From contig JARWKL010000016.1 of the NCBI GenBank assembly GCA_029961685.1, positions 22,884,157 through 22,948,156 of the forward strand: a DNA stretch of 64,000 nt, read 5' to 3'. A program made the translations under genes and the position numbers. This stretch comes from Aristolochia californica. Taxonomy: Eukaryota > Streptophyta > Magnoliopsida > Piperales > Aristolochiaceae. Shown piece by piece: positions 33,901 to 45,900 of the stretch; the first letter of the stretch is position 1, and every line of letters begins with the position of its first letter. Under the pieces are notes generated by a model, which saw only the letters and a program-made list of their open reading frames with translations, made no database searches and was not told where the DNA came from.

Positions 33901-36900
33901 GTCATTTTGTATGCATACTATCACTTTTGCGTGAGCCATGTGGAACAGCTGAAGAAAGAGATAAAAATTAAACAACAAGAGACCAGATATTACAGCCATG
34001 GTCTGCCTGTTATGAGTTGCATGGCTCCCAATTTTGCTTTTTTTTTTTTTTTTTTGCTTAATTGTATAAGGGTCATTAGCACACGACTACACAAACCTAG
34101 ACCCACTTAGGGATTTCACACAGCTCTACTAGGCTACCTAAGCCTAGATTCATTAAGTGATTTTTAACCTCCCAAGTACAACCATTAAGCCTTTCCAAGC
34201 AAGATGATTTGAGTATTTGGTCTTACCTACATGTAAGGATTACCTGCTTATAATTAAGCACCAGAATGCATCTAAAGTAGGTTGATTTTACATTACAAAT
34301 TTGAAATAAAAATTAATCCCTCTTATATGACCTCCAAAATAATAATTATGTAAATTCAATTGATTTCAGATTCCTAGTACAAGTTGCAAACCCAAATGAA
34401 GATTTCAAAGCATAAGCTTTATAAACAGCCTCTGTTCTGCTTTTTTTTGAATAAAATAGTTCGTTCAAACAAATTTTGCTCCAGTGTTCTTCTGTTGCTT
34501 GAATGAAAAAATTTGTTTGAACATTTTTGCTTCAAAAGCTTTGTACTTCAAAATTTGTTTGAACAATGAAGCTTGTTCCAAATGTTTGTTTTTATCAAAA
34601 CTTGGTGGTATGGGATCTTGAGACCAACATTTCCCAACATTTATGCTTCCCTTTCTCCTTGATGATAGATGCGTAATATTGGATGTATAATTGTTTTGTA
34701 GCTCTATTTCAGCTTGTTGTGCATTGTGTTGGTGGATAGAAACAAGATTAAAACCCATCTTTTTTCATCAAGTTCCTTCCTAAAATCTGTTAGTGAGTGG
34801 AAGAATTTGTTTGATTTTTCATGATCTTTTGGCTTCCTTGTAGTTGGCAATAGGATGAGTTTCTCTTGGTAGATAAGGAAGGAGTAAGTGTTTTTCTTTC
34901 CATTATGTATTATCTCTCTATCATATTGCCATTATAGATTCTAAGTAAAATGTGACATGCATAGATGGGAAGAACATCACACCATATGTTATTTTTATAC
35001 TTAGGTTTGTACTCTCCTCCCTCTATTTAATAGTTTATACATCATTATTCAAAAACAAATACTTGTCTCCAATGCCAAAAGTTACAAAACAATATCTTTT
35101 GAGATTGATACCTCAACTTAAGTATTCAACCATGCAAGCCTGGAATGTTGAGGAAGGATTTTTTTTTTTCCAATTGAGCTTTGTAACCAAACTCTAAGAG
35201 ATAATATTTTTAGAACTCCATCAATTTAATAATCAATTTGATAGTGTGACCTTCAAGAACACAAGTGGTGGTGAAGATGTTATGAAATAACTAATTCTCT
35301 TCATCTTTCTTGGAGTAAACAATGACCTACTCACTAATTATAATTGGGGACCACAGTCTTAGGCCACAAAGGCAATTTTTCATGTTTTTATGAGATCTTC
35401 TTTTTATATCCTTTTTTTTTTTTATCAAAATGAGAATTTTATAAAAAAGAGGAGGGAACTATATTACGTTAGGGGGGGCACACTCTCGACAAGGAGAGCT
35501 TGGAGGGAGGCGCCCTGATTAGCTAAAGAGTCAGCCAACAAATTGGTTGAACGGTAAACATGAGTCCAAGTGCAAAAAAGGGAAGATACAATATCCATAA
35601 TCATGTGATAAGTTATCCAATGACGCCATGGTGGTTCAGTGGCAAAGGAGAACCATCGGATCACATTTTGAGAATCGCCTTTGATGACAAGGGGCCCGTT
35701 GAGGTGGACAGTAAAGAGCTTGAGGCCTTGGATGAGAGCGGAGAGCTCTGCCTCGGTGGAGTCAGCAAGACCCAAAAGGACCCGCAAAGGATAAGAGGGT
35801 CTTCTTTTTATGTCCATTAATTTGGCCTTTTTGCTTATTGTTGTGAAAGTGGCTTTTCCTGCAACATATTTGTACATTCTTTCTCTTAATGCAGTTCTCA
35901 CTGTTATAAAAAAAATAAAATAAATTAAATGCTAATGAAGAATGCCAACCACTAATTTAAAGTGAATGTACTAGTATGGACTTGCTAACTTTGGAACTTT
36001 CCAAAGTTGATTATTGTCTTTGATAAAGTTGAAGTTTATCGTAGCAACAAGGAATACAAACTTAGGAAGGGGAGCCCCTTCCTAAAATTGACTATTAATA
36101 AAAAGACTTGCTGATGAAAAACAGTACTATCGAGAAATCTCCTAATTCAGACTGTAGACAAACTAGGAAACTACTAAAAGTGGAAACATGATGATTTTCC
36201 CTAGATAGAAAGTGCTGGAGTTACTTTCCTAAAATAGTAACTTCCCAAAAATAAAATAGCTGTATTTCAGCCTTCTTCTTTCCTTTTATTCTTTTTGCTT
36301 TTATATATTTTCATTTGTTTTGAATGACTTTTTTCTTCCGCAATTGAGTTATGTACTACATTCACCCTCTCTTTGGAAGAACTCAACCTCGAGTTTAGTT
36401 TCAGCTTTGTGCTTGCTATAATATGGTGATTGGTGCGCCTCCCACTTTATATATCCAATTTATTCCCTGTACAAAAAACAACATCTAATAACATAATTAA
36501 GCACACTAAGGAAGAGAGGTACAAATAGCGAAACTGCCTGTAAGAGAAAAGTAAAGGACCAAATTGGCCCATTGGGCTACATTATTCAACAGTTATGTTT
36601 CAGATCGGACTGGGAATACAAAAAGAACAAAGTACATAATACAAGGCTATAAATATCTACTATTGTTCAACAACATGCATGACAACTCATTTTGTAAGGG
36701 CAAAATAGTGATTGTGGAGGCTTAAATGTTGTTGATAACCTAGTGGCTGGTGGCTATTTTTTCTAATAGGTTAGGGTTTCTTTTCGAATTTTTGGAAGAT
36801 TCATTTATTGAAAACCATTATTTCGGATTCTGAAGCCATTCTGGCTTTAAATCTCCTCACTAGTCTCTCTACGGTAAAACCCCGGACTCTGCTTGATACA

Positions 36901-39900
36901 CTGATTTGGACCCCCTGTCCAAAAGGTACCTTCTCAACTGCCTCAGCTTACAACTTCCTCAACAACCCCAATTCAAACCATCCCAATCACCCTACAACCA
37001 TTTCCTGGACCCTGCTTTCCCCCCACGTGCAAAATTCTTTATTTGGAGTGCTTGTAGGAACAGAATCCTCACCTCGGATTCTTTAATTCGGTGTGGAACC
37101 CCCGCCCAGGATCCCTCTTGTCCCTTCTACCAAAATTCCCCAGAAATTGCCAATCATATACTCTTATCTTGCCATTATGCCCATATTGTCTAGACTACCC
37201 TCCTAAATAAAATTAGGTTTTAGTACTGCTCATCACAATATCTGTCATTCACTATTCTCTCAATCATCAGTGCTAGACTCCCAAAGCTTGGAAAACTACT
37301 TCTCTCATGCTGCATTAGACATATCCTTTGGGCTCTATGGAAGGTAAGAAACAACAGAAAATTCAACTTTAAAACTACCCCCACTAAAATTTTGATAGAT
37401 AATATTGCTGGTCACGTAACAACTTGCTATTGACCCGAAAGGAGTTTAGAAGTTTTAATAGCTCCAATCTCAGAGGAAACTGGCAGCTAGTAGCTGGGTT
37501 GACTCAGCTTTCTCGCCGTCCGACTATGGTTCTCTGGGCCCCTCCACCAGCGGGCCATTACAAACTAAACTTTGATGGAAGCGATCTTGGCTGTCCTGGT
37601 CCTGCGGGATATGGCGGAGTTATCCATGATGCAAACAATTGTCTCCTCTTCTCCTTCGCTGGGTTACATGGAGTCTCCGACTCCACCGCTGCTGAACTCT
37701 CTGGGCTACTCAACGAGCTTCAAATCTTTACAAGCCGTCTCACGGGCCCCCTTTGTATCAAAGGGGACTCAAAAACTGTCATTGATTGATGTACAAAGTC
37801 AATCTTACCTCCTTGGCGGCATTGGGATATGTTTTTTGATATTTGTAATTTAATTTCTTTTATAAACTGTAATCGAAAGCACATTCCTCGATCTGCCAAT
37901 CATTTGGCAGATATTCAGATTAAATTGGGTATTTCACCCCAACACCTTGTTGTGGAGGTAGGCCTGCCTAGGTAGGTTTGTTGTACTTTCTTCCTTTTTT
38001 AATAATTTATACGTCCTTATTTAAAAAAAAAACTATTCTTTAGTTGATCATGAAAGAAAATTGCCATTTCTTCACCTATAACCTTTAGAGCTTTGAAATT
38101 ATTTTCTTGAAGGGAAATCCTTATAGATGGAAAAGGCACACTAATTAGCACCAATTTCCATATATGCTTTGCTTATGCAAACATGTGTCCTTGGAGTAGT
38201 GTGGAGTAGTGTACTTCAGTGGAATGAATTAAAAATAAGCTCTAGAAACTTAGAATGATGGAACTCTCAATTTTTTTTAAAAAATTTTTGGATTATTTTG
38301 GATTATTTTCAAATGGTAGTTCTGAAATTGGAGTACCTTTTATGTGTCTCTGGATCATATTGTGCAATTTTGGTATAGTTCATGAGTGAGAGAGATCTGA
38401 TTTCTCATGTTTGTCAAATTTTATTTTATAGGGACATCGAGGACACAATTCTGCTAGCCTTAAAAAATCCTGAGGTGTATGATGATATTGCTCGTGGAAC
38501 CAGATTTAAGTTCGAGTCAAATCGCCCTCGTGCAGTGTTGTTTGAAGGTCCACCAGGTATTCCTTCTGGTTTGAGCAATGATCCAGCTTTCGAATGAAGT
38601 TTCTATGAATAGTGTCATTCAGCTAGTACTGCATGTATTTTGATGCTTATTAATTTCTCATAATATTATCCTCTCAATAGAGAAAATGCTATCTTGAGAT
38701 TGGGGTATTAAGACAAAGATGATGTGTGCATGTCTGGGAAGGAGGAAGCAGGAGCTAAACTTAAAGTTGACCTGTTGTGGATTCCTAAGATTTATTTGGT
38801 GGTTGTAAATTAGTAAGTTAGCAGCAGGAAAACTATTATCAGTTAAGATAAAGTTGTTAAACTGAATTTTGTACTTTTCTTTGTTCAATCCTTAAATATT
38901 CCTAGGAAAACCACATTAATTTTGCTGAACAAGAAAGCTCTATGAGTCTATCTTCTATCCTCAGAAACGGGTTTTCTATCTAATTTTTTTAGAGGTGTAT
39001 AAACATAGGAAGAAATTTTTTTTTTTTTTTTTTGAAAATGTGTGTAGACTATAAAAAGAATAGAAAAGTACAATCAAACCTAGGGCAAAGGTCCTTCCTC
39101 CACAACAAAGTGTTGGAGTGAAATGCCTGCCTTAGCCTGGATGTCTGCCAAATGGTTGGTAGAGCAAGGAATGTGCTTCCAATTACAATTCAAAAGAGAA
39201 ATTAAACTACATATTTTCGAGTACGTGTCCCAGTGACCCCATAGATGCCTGATGGATTTTGCACACTAGTTAATGACGACCTTTGAGTCGCCTTCGATGC
39301 AAAGTGGGCCCATGAGCTAACTTGAGAAAATTTGAATTCCGTTTAACAACCCCGAAAGTTCTTCTGTTGTAGAGTCGGACTTACCAATAGGGCCCGCGTA
39401 AGAGAAGAGGAGATCGCCGTTAGCATCATGGATAACTCCTCCGTAGCCCGCAAGGGCCAGGGCAACCAAGAGCGCTCCCATCGAAGTTAAGCTTGAAGTG
39501 GCCCAATGGTGTGGGGGGGGGGGGGGGGGGGGGGGGGGGGGTCCAAATAGCCATGATCAGGGGGCGAGAGGGCTGAGACAGTCCAACAACCAACTGCCAA
39601 TTTCCTCTAAAGTCGAAGCTATTGAACATCGGAAGAATTATAGGTCATGTTTTGAATGAAGTAAATTCGATGAGGAAACATGGAGTCATATGATGGAGCT
39701 TGCCAAGAAAATGGGCGTGATTTATAAGGGGTATTTTGTTATGGTCCTGGGGTTAAGTACCTATGTTTTCCGCTCCTAGCAGGCTGGTCTTTTGGGATGT
39801 ATTGGCTAGGTGCTTAGCATTTGGTATCAGAGCGGGCTCCTACGTCACGAGTTCGAATCCCCAAGGGGAGAGCCCCGGCGCGGCGCTCCTAACATGCCGG

Positions 39901-42900
39901 TCTTTTGGGATGTATTAGGTAGGTACTTAACATTTGGTATCAGAGCGGGCTCCCACGTCACGAGTTCGAATCCCCAAGGGGAGAGCCCCGACGCGGGTGT
40001 CGCGAGGCCTGATGGTGGTGGGCGTAAGGGATTATGGGATCTTGACCCGTCCCTCGTCGTTGAGTGTTAAGCTGTTGTGGACGTCGGCTTGCGAAGGTGC
40101 GGTGTGATGTTATGGTCCTTGGTTTAAGTACCTATGTCTTCCGGTCCTAACAGGCCGGTCTTTTAGGATGTATTGGCTAGGTGCTTAACATATTTGCCGG
40201 GTGACAAGCGCATTTCTGGAGTCTACAACAAAGACTGATAATTATTGTTTTGTCCTGGAGTGTTTGTGGTATTGGCTCCCCCCAGATGCATGCCACTATG
40301 CACAATCTTCTTGTTAAATGTAGCTCATCAATTGTAATTTTACAAGAAACTAAATGTCAAAATCTTTCTGGTTCTATTGCTCCTGACTTATGGGGATGTT
40401 CCAATTTGGACTGGCTGGCTATTAGTGCTATTAGTTTCTTAGGGGGAATCCTCCTTTGGAATTCATCCGTTATTGAAATGATGGACCATATCATTGGCTC
40501 CTTTTCTATCGGGATTAAACTGCGGGCATATGTACGGCCTCGTTGGAGTCTATGGGCACACTCGTTATCGAGGCTGCCGCTCCTTTTGGGAAGAACTTTT
40601 TGATCTTCTCCCTTGCTGGCCCGATTTCTGGCTCCTTGCTAGGGATTTCATTGCAACAAGATTCTGAAGTGATAAATCCCCACCAACAACTAGAATATCT
40701 TCCACTATGTGTTACTTTACTGATTTCATTGGAAGCTTTGAATTGGAGGAGATTTGCCTCTTTGGCAAGACCTTTACTTGGTCTTATGGGTAGAGGCCGC
40801 CTATCCTTTCCAAGCTTGACCATTTCTTTGCCACTAGTGATTGGTTGAGACTTCATGAGAATGTCTATGGTTTGATTCTGAACCGTGCGGGCTCTGATCA
40901 TTGGCCCATCCAGATTGACCCCAAATTTGAAAAGTGGGGCTTGGCTTCCTTTCAGTTTGACAACTCTTGGTTACTGGATAAGCTATTTGTTGACCGGATT
41001 AATTCGTGGTGGACGACTATTGGGGGCTCAAACTACGATATTTGGATCTTCCTGCGCAAGTTAAAGCAGCTCAAGGATAAACTTAAGTCCTAGTCCTCGG
41101 AATGTCGCCTCTCTGCCACTGCCGATAAGTCTTCTCTCCAGTCCCAGATTGCTGGCCTTGACTTGATTGAGGAGCAAAGGTGCTTTTCATATTCTGAAAT
41201 CTCTCATTGTGTTTCTCGTCAAAATAAATTCAGTCTATTCTCCACATTGAGCGAATGCAATGGAAGCAACAAACCCGATTTAAGTGGCTTGCCGAGGGAG
41301 ATGCCAACACAAAATTCTTTCATGCCATCGCCTCTGTCCGTCGAAGGACTAATTGGGTCACTTCTTTGTCCATGCACAACGAAGTTACCTCGGATATGGC
41401 CTCCATTACTAATGCCTTTCTCAGTTTTTTCACAAATTTATACAGGGAAGAATGCCACCACTGCTCTCGGCTCCCTCACCTCCAATTCTCCTACCTTGGC
41501 TGCCTTCACTGAGCTCCCCTTCTCGGACCTTGAGATCGAGGACGCCATTATGGGCCTACCTTGTGACAAGGCCCTGATGGCTATAATGGTGAGTTCTACA
41601 GACTCTATTGGCCTACTTTGAAGACAAACATTTTCTATATGGTTCGCAACTTCTATGATTGGGGCATCACTTTCAAAAGTATTGGAGCTTCCCTTTTCTC
41701 GCTGGTACCCAAGAAAGCCAATGTTGAGCAACCGCTTGATTTCAAACCGATTAGTCTTATCTCTAGCCCATACAAGATCATTGTTCGCATTCTGGTCCAT
41801 TGTCTCAAGGTTATTCTCCCCACTATCATCCACAGAGGTCAGAGTGCTTTTATCCGCGATAGAGACATTCTGGACCCCGCCATGGCTGCCTACGAGATTA
41901 TTGACCAACTCTCCAATCTGAGCTTCCCCCGGTTCGTCTTCAAACTTGACCTTGAGAAAGCCTTCGACCATGTGAGTTGGACTCTCTTTGAGGATGTCAT
42001 GCGGTGCATGGGCTTCGGGGACAGATGGAGATTCTGGATTCGGAGTTGTATCTCGTTAACCTCTTACTCTTTGCTCCTCAACGACACTGTTTGTTACTAT
42101 TTTCATGGCTCCTGTGACATCCGGCAAGGAGACCCCTTCTCCCCGTTGCTCTTCAATTTTATCGCCGAGTACTTGTCCTCCATTTTCTATTGGGCTCGCA
42201 GCCTTTGGTGGCTTGATGCTATCTCAGATCAGAGCGCCTTTGATATTCCCTTGCTCCAGTTTGCAGACGACACTATTTACTTCAGTTCTGGCACACTTGA
42301 CCAAATTCGCAATATCAAGGCTCTCCTTGGACTCTTTGAGATCACTTTTGGCTCGAAGATCAACTAGAGGAAGATGACTATTATGGGACTCCATATTGAT
42401 CCCCCTCTTCTCCAACTTATGGCAGACACCCTAGGTTGCTCGATCACGATTGTCCCTTCCTCCTATCTTGGCCTCCCCCTTATTGACTGTAGTCCTTGGA
42501 GAGGGCTTTGGGCCCTGGTGATTGAAAGGCTTGCGTGGTGATTATCTACTTGGAAAGGGAGGATCCTCTTTAAAGCTGGCAGATTGACACTTCTCAACTC
42601 TTGTCTGGCCAGTATACCCAACTACTTCCTCTCATTTGTTCCTTGCCCCGCCTCTATTTGTCGGCGCATTGACGTGATTAAAATGTGATTCCTGCGGCAC
42701 GGAACCAACAATGAGTTTTATTATTACCTTGTCAACCGGGATGATGTTTGTATGCTGAAGATGATGTCACTCACCCAACCGCTGTTGCCTGGTGCCTCGT
42801 CACCCCCCTCCTCGTGTAAGATTCTTCCTTTGGAGTACTTGCCGCTACAGAAACCTCACCGTTGACTATCTTCTTCGGTACAACAACTCATCACCGGATC

Positions 42901-45900
42901 CTCTTTGCCCTTTTTATGGGATCGAGGAGGAAACTATTTGTGACATCCTCCTACATTGCTCTTTTGCTTAGTAGGTTTGGTCCTCCCTCCTTAGCAGTTT
43001 GGGCCTTCAGCTTTACCTCCCACATGAATTGGGTACTTTGTGTCACTACCCCTCTGGGGCTCGCATCCCCAACCTGGGTAAGCTCCTCTTATCAGCCTAC
43101 ATTGCCTACATCCCTTGGTGCCTCTGGAAGGAGAGGAACTCTCGGAGGTTTGATCATGTCTTTTGCACAGCTACTGAGGTCTCTTGCACTGCCCGGGCCT
43201 CATCTGAGCACCAGAAGGGATTTCGGGTGTCTCTCTTGTGCCTCTCTCCGCACCAACTGGAAGGTGATTGCTCTCCACCTTCCCCGGATGACTGTTTGGA
43301 CACCCCCCCTGTTGGTCACTTCAAGTTCAACTTCGATGACAGTGCTGTCGGTAGTCCTGGGATGGCGGGCTTTGGTGGTGTGATTTACAGCCTTGGTGGA
43401 ATCACTCACATTTTCTACTCCGGTCCTCTCGGTATTGCTAATTTGACTACTGCTGAGATTTTTGGTCGTCTTCACGAACTTCGTATCTTCCATGATCATT
43501 TTAGTGGTCCACTCATTATTGAGGGGGACTTTGGGTGGTCATTGGATGGTGCTCCTCCTCTACTTTCCCGCCCTGGCGTCATTGGCAGCTATATCTTGAT
43601 ATTATGGATCTTGTCTCCTCCATCTCTTGTACCTGGTCCCAAGTACTTAGGTCAGCCAATTCGGTTGCAGATTCCTGTGCTAAATTGGGTCACTCCTTTC
43701 AATCTCTAGTAAGGGGAAGTCTGCCTTGATGTACTCTTTTCTTTCTTGAAATAAAATCATTTCTATTTAAAAAAAAAAGATCATGTTAGAAAGCTATTGC
43801 ATGAGGTCTTAAGCCCAATTTTTTCCTTCTTTCTTTGAGTTGCTGTTCTTGCTTTACCCAAGACTCCTATTTACTTCCAAATTCTGGTGCAAGCTACTTA
43901 TCCTTGAATATTGCTTGAATTTCAAGTTCCTTCCATGAGCGTGAGTTTCCCTTTTCATTGGAAGTTTCCTTTTAGAAAATCTCTCTTTCCTGGACGTGCA
44001 AGTTCATTTGGAGTCCTTTACATCGTTTATCTAGCCACACATTTTTTTTTATAGTTGAACCACTTTCCAATTGTTGTAGCACCAAGTTGTTTTCTCCTTA
44101 TGGCATCTCCATATACAATATATATATATATACATATATTTTGACAAGGATGCGATTTTATTCCATCTTCATATACAGTTGTTAGTGTAATGTTCTCATT
44201 AGTTCAATTATGTGTCATACTCTACTTTTAGGTTAGCTGTTGATCTGTTTTTCACTTTATCATGCTTTATCTCTCTTATGTCTACTTTATTCTTGTTGTC
44301 GATCTTATGAAAAGCCCCTAACTCTTGCTTATCTTTATTCAATTCTGTGGTTCACATGATGGTCCAATCTTACCACCGTGGCCACGAGTAGCTTCTATCC
44401 GTATAGACCTATGCGGAATACTAAGGGCAGCAACATCAACAGTGTATACTTCCTTACTACCATGTGATGTCACAACTGTCTCTGCATGGAGCACCTGGTT
44501 GAATGCATTAGGAAGAGAGGGTACCTCATCTGATGCAAGCAGCTAAGCTCATACTGCATCATACTTTGAGCCAAGACCTTCCAAATTTTTTGCAACATAG
44601 CTCTGTTCTTGCTGTTTCTTCAACTCTTTCTCATCAGTAGTAAATGGGTGATAAATGTTGATTTCCCGAAGAATGCCTTGTAAACTCACTATAATAGTCA
44701 AGGACTTTTTCTTTCACCCCTTTTAAAGCCAAACAATTGAGAATATAACTCGTAGATCTTCGAAAGATTGCTTTCCTGTGTATACAGGGACTCTAGGGGC
44801 ACGTAGATTTCTTTGACATTCTCACAGTTCATAACTTGATGTCGTAGCTTAGCATCCATACTATTTTTTTTTTTTTTTTGAAATAGTGTTGAGTTATATT
44901 AAAAGGCTCAAAAGAGCAAGATTACAAGGAAGCATCTATACTATTTAGTAACCAAGTCATAACTTGGCTATCTTTATTTTCTCAATCATCATTTAATGGT
45001 ACAGTAGGATCGTCTCTCTAGTACTTCGTCTTTCTCTTGGCCTATAAATATATCTTGACTAATTTAGATCAACTCAGATAGTTTTGGCCATTCAAACTTT
45101 TAGTAGTTATCATAATGGGTGTTTCCCATCTGAATAACTTGTCTCATGAGTGGGGGTAAAAACTTTCCCAAGACAAGACATCTTGAATAACTGGCCTCCC
45201 TAGTCTTGTTTGTTTTGCTTCTTGGTTTAATAAAATCATCACTTTCTCAAAAAAAAAAAAAAAAAAGACATCTCAAATAACTTAAAAAACCAGTAATAGG
45301 TTCGTGTGCAGGTTATGTGGGCTCCGCACAGGCAATAAATGCAAGGATAATAATAAGGACAGGTATAATAATTCAATTCCACCACCAATGGCCCTGAACC
45401 CAAGAAATAACTCTTCAATTAGGGCAAATATAGGATGATGTCACCTTTCTAAAGGATGACGCAGACAACACAGGCCTGCGCAGGTTAGGGTTGGAGGATT
45501 TCCAATAATAACCCTTTAAGGGCACGGATCTTGCATAGAACTGACTTAATCAACAGTAGGAACCATTAATCCTAAGGTTATGGTAGAAAGAAATAGAAAA
45601 AATTAACCTTTAGTTTCAATCAAATGAAAATCTGAAAACCCCCTTTTCCTGAATATGTAAACTTCAAGAAGATGGAAGAAGATCCCTTATAGATGCCAAA
45701 AAATATGATCTTATCATTCTGATACCATGTAAAAAGGGGGAAATTGAGGAAGAAATAATGAAGAAACAAGAGAACAAGAGATGAGGGGAGAGAGTGCAGG
45801 TGACGCACTCCTTGGAGGCTCAAAAAGTCGACCTCTTCTTCTTTATATTTCACATATTACACGAGTACAATTACAACATTGCCCGTCATATCCTCTATAC

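Noticed and set aside
39822..39875. Possible tRNA gene (TGGTATCAGAGC plus GTTCGAATCC)
   Set aside because: No acceptor stem or anticodon arm can be drawn, and the position right after an LTR explains the first block as a primer-binding site.
39810..40070. 86-codon open frame on the + strand
   Set aside because: It is made entirely of the repeated LTR end and primer-site units of a TRIM element.
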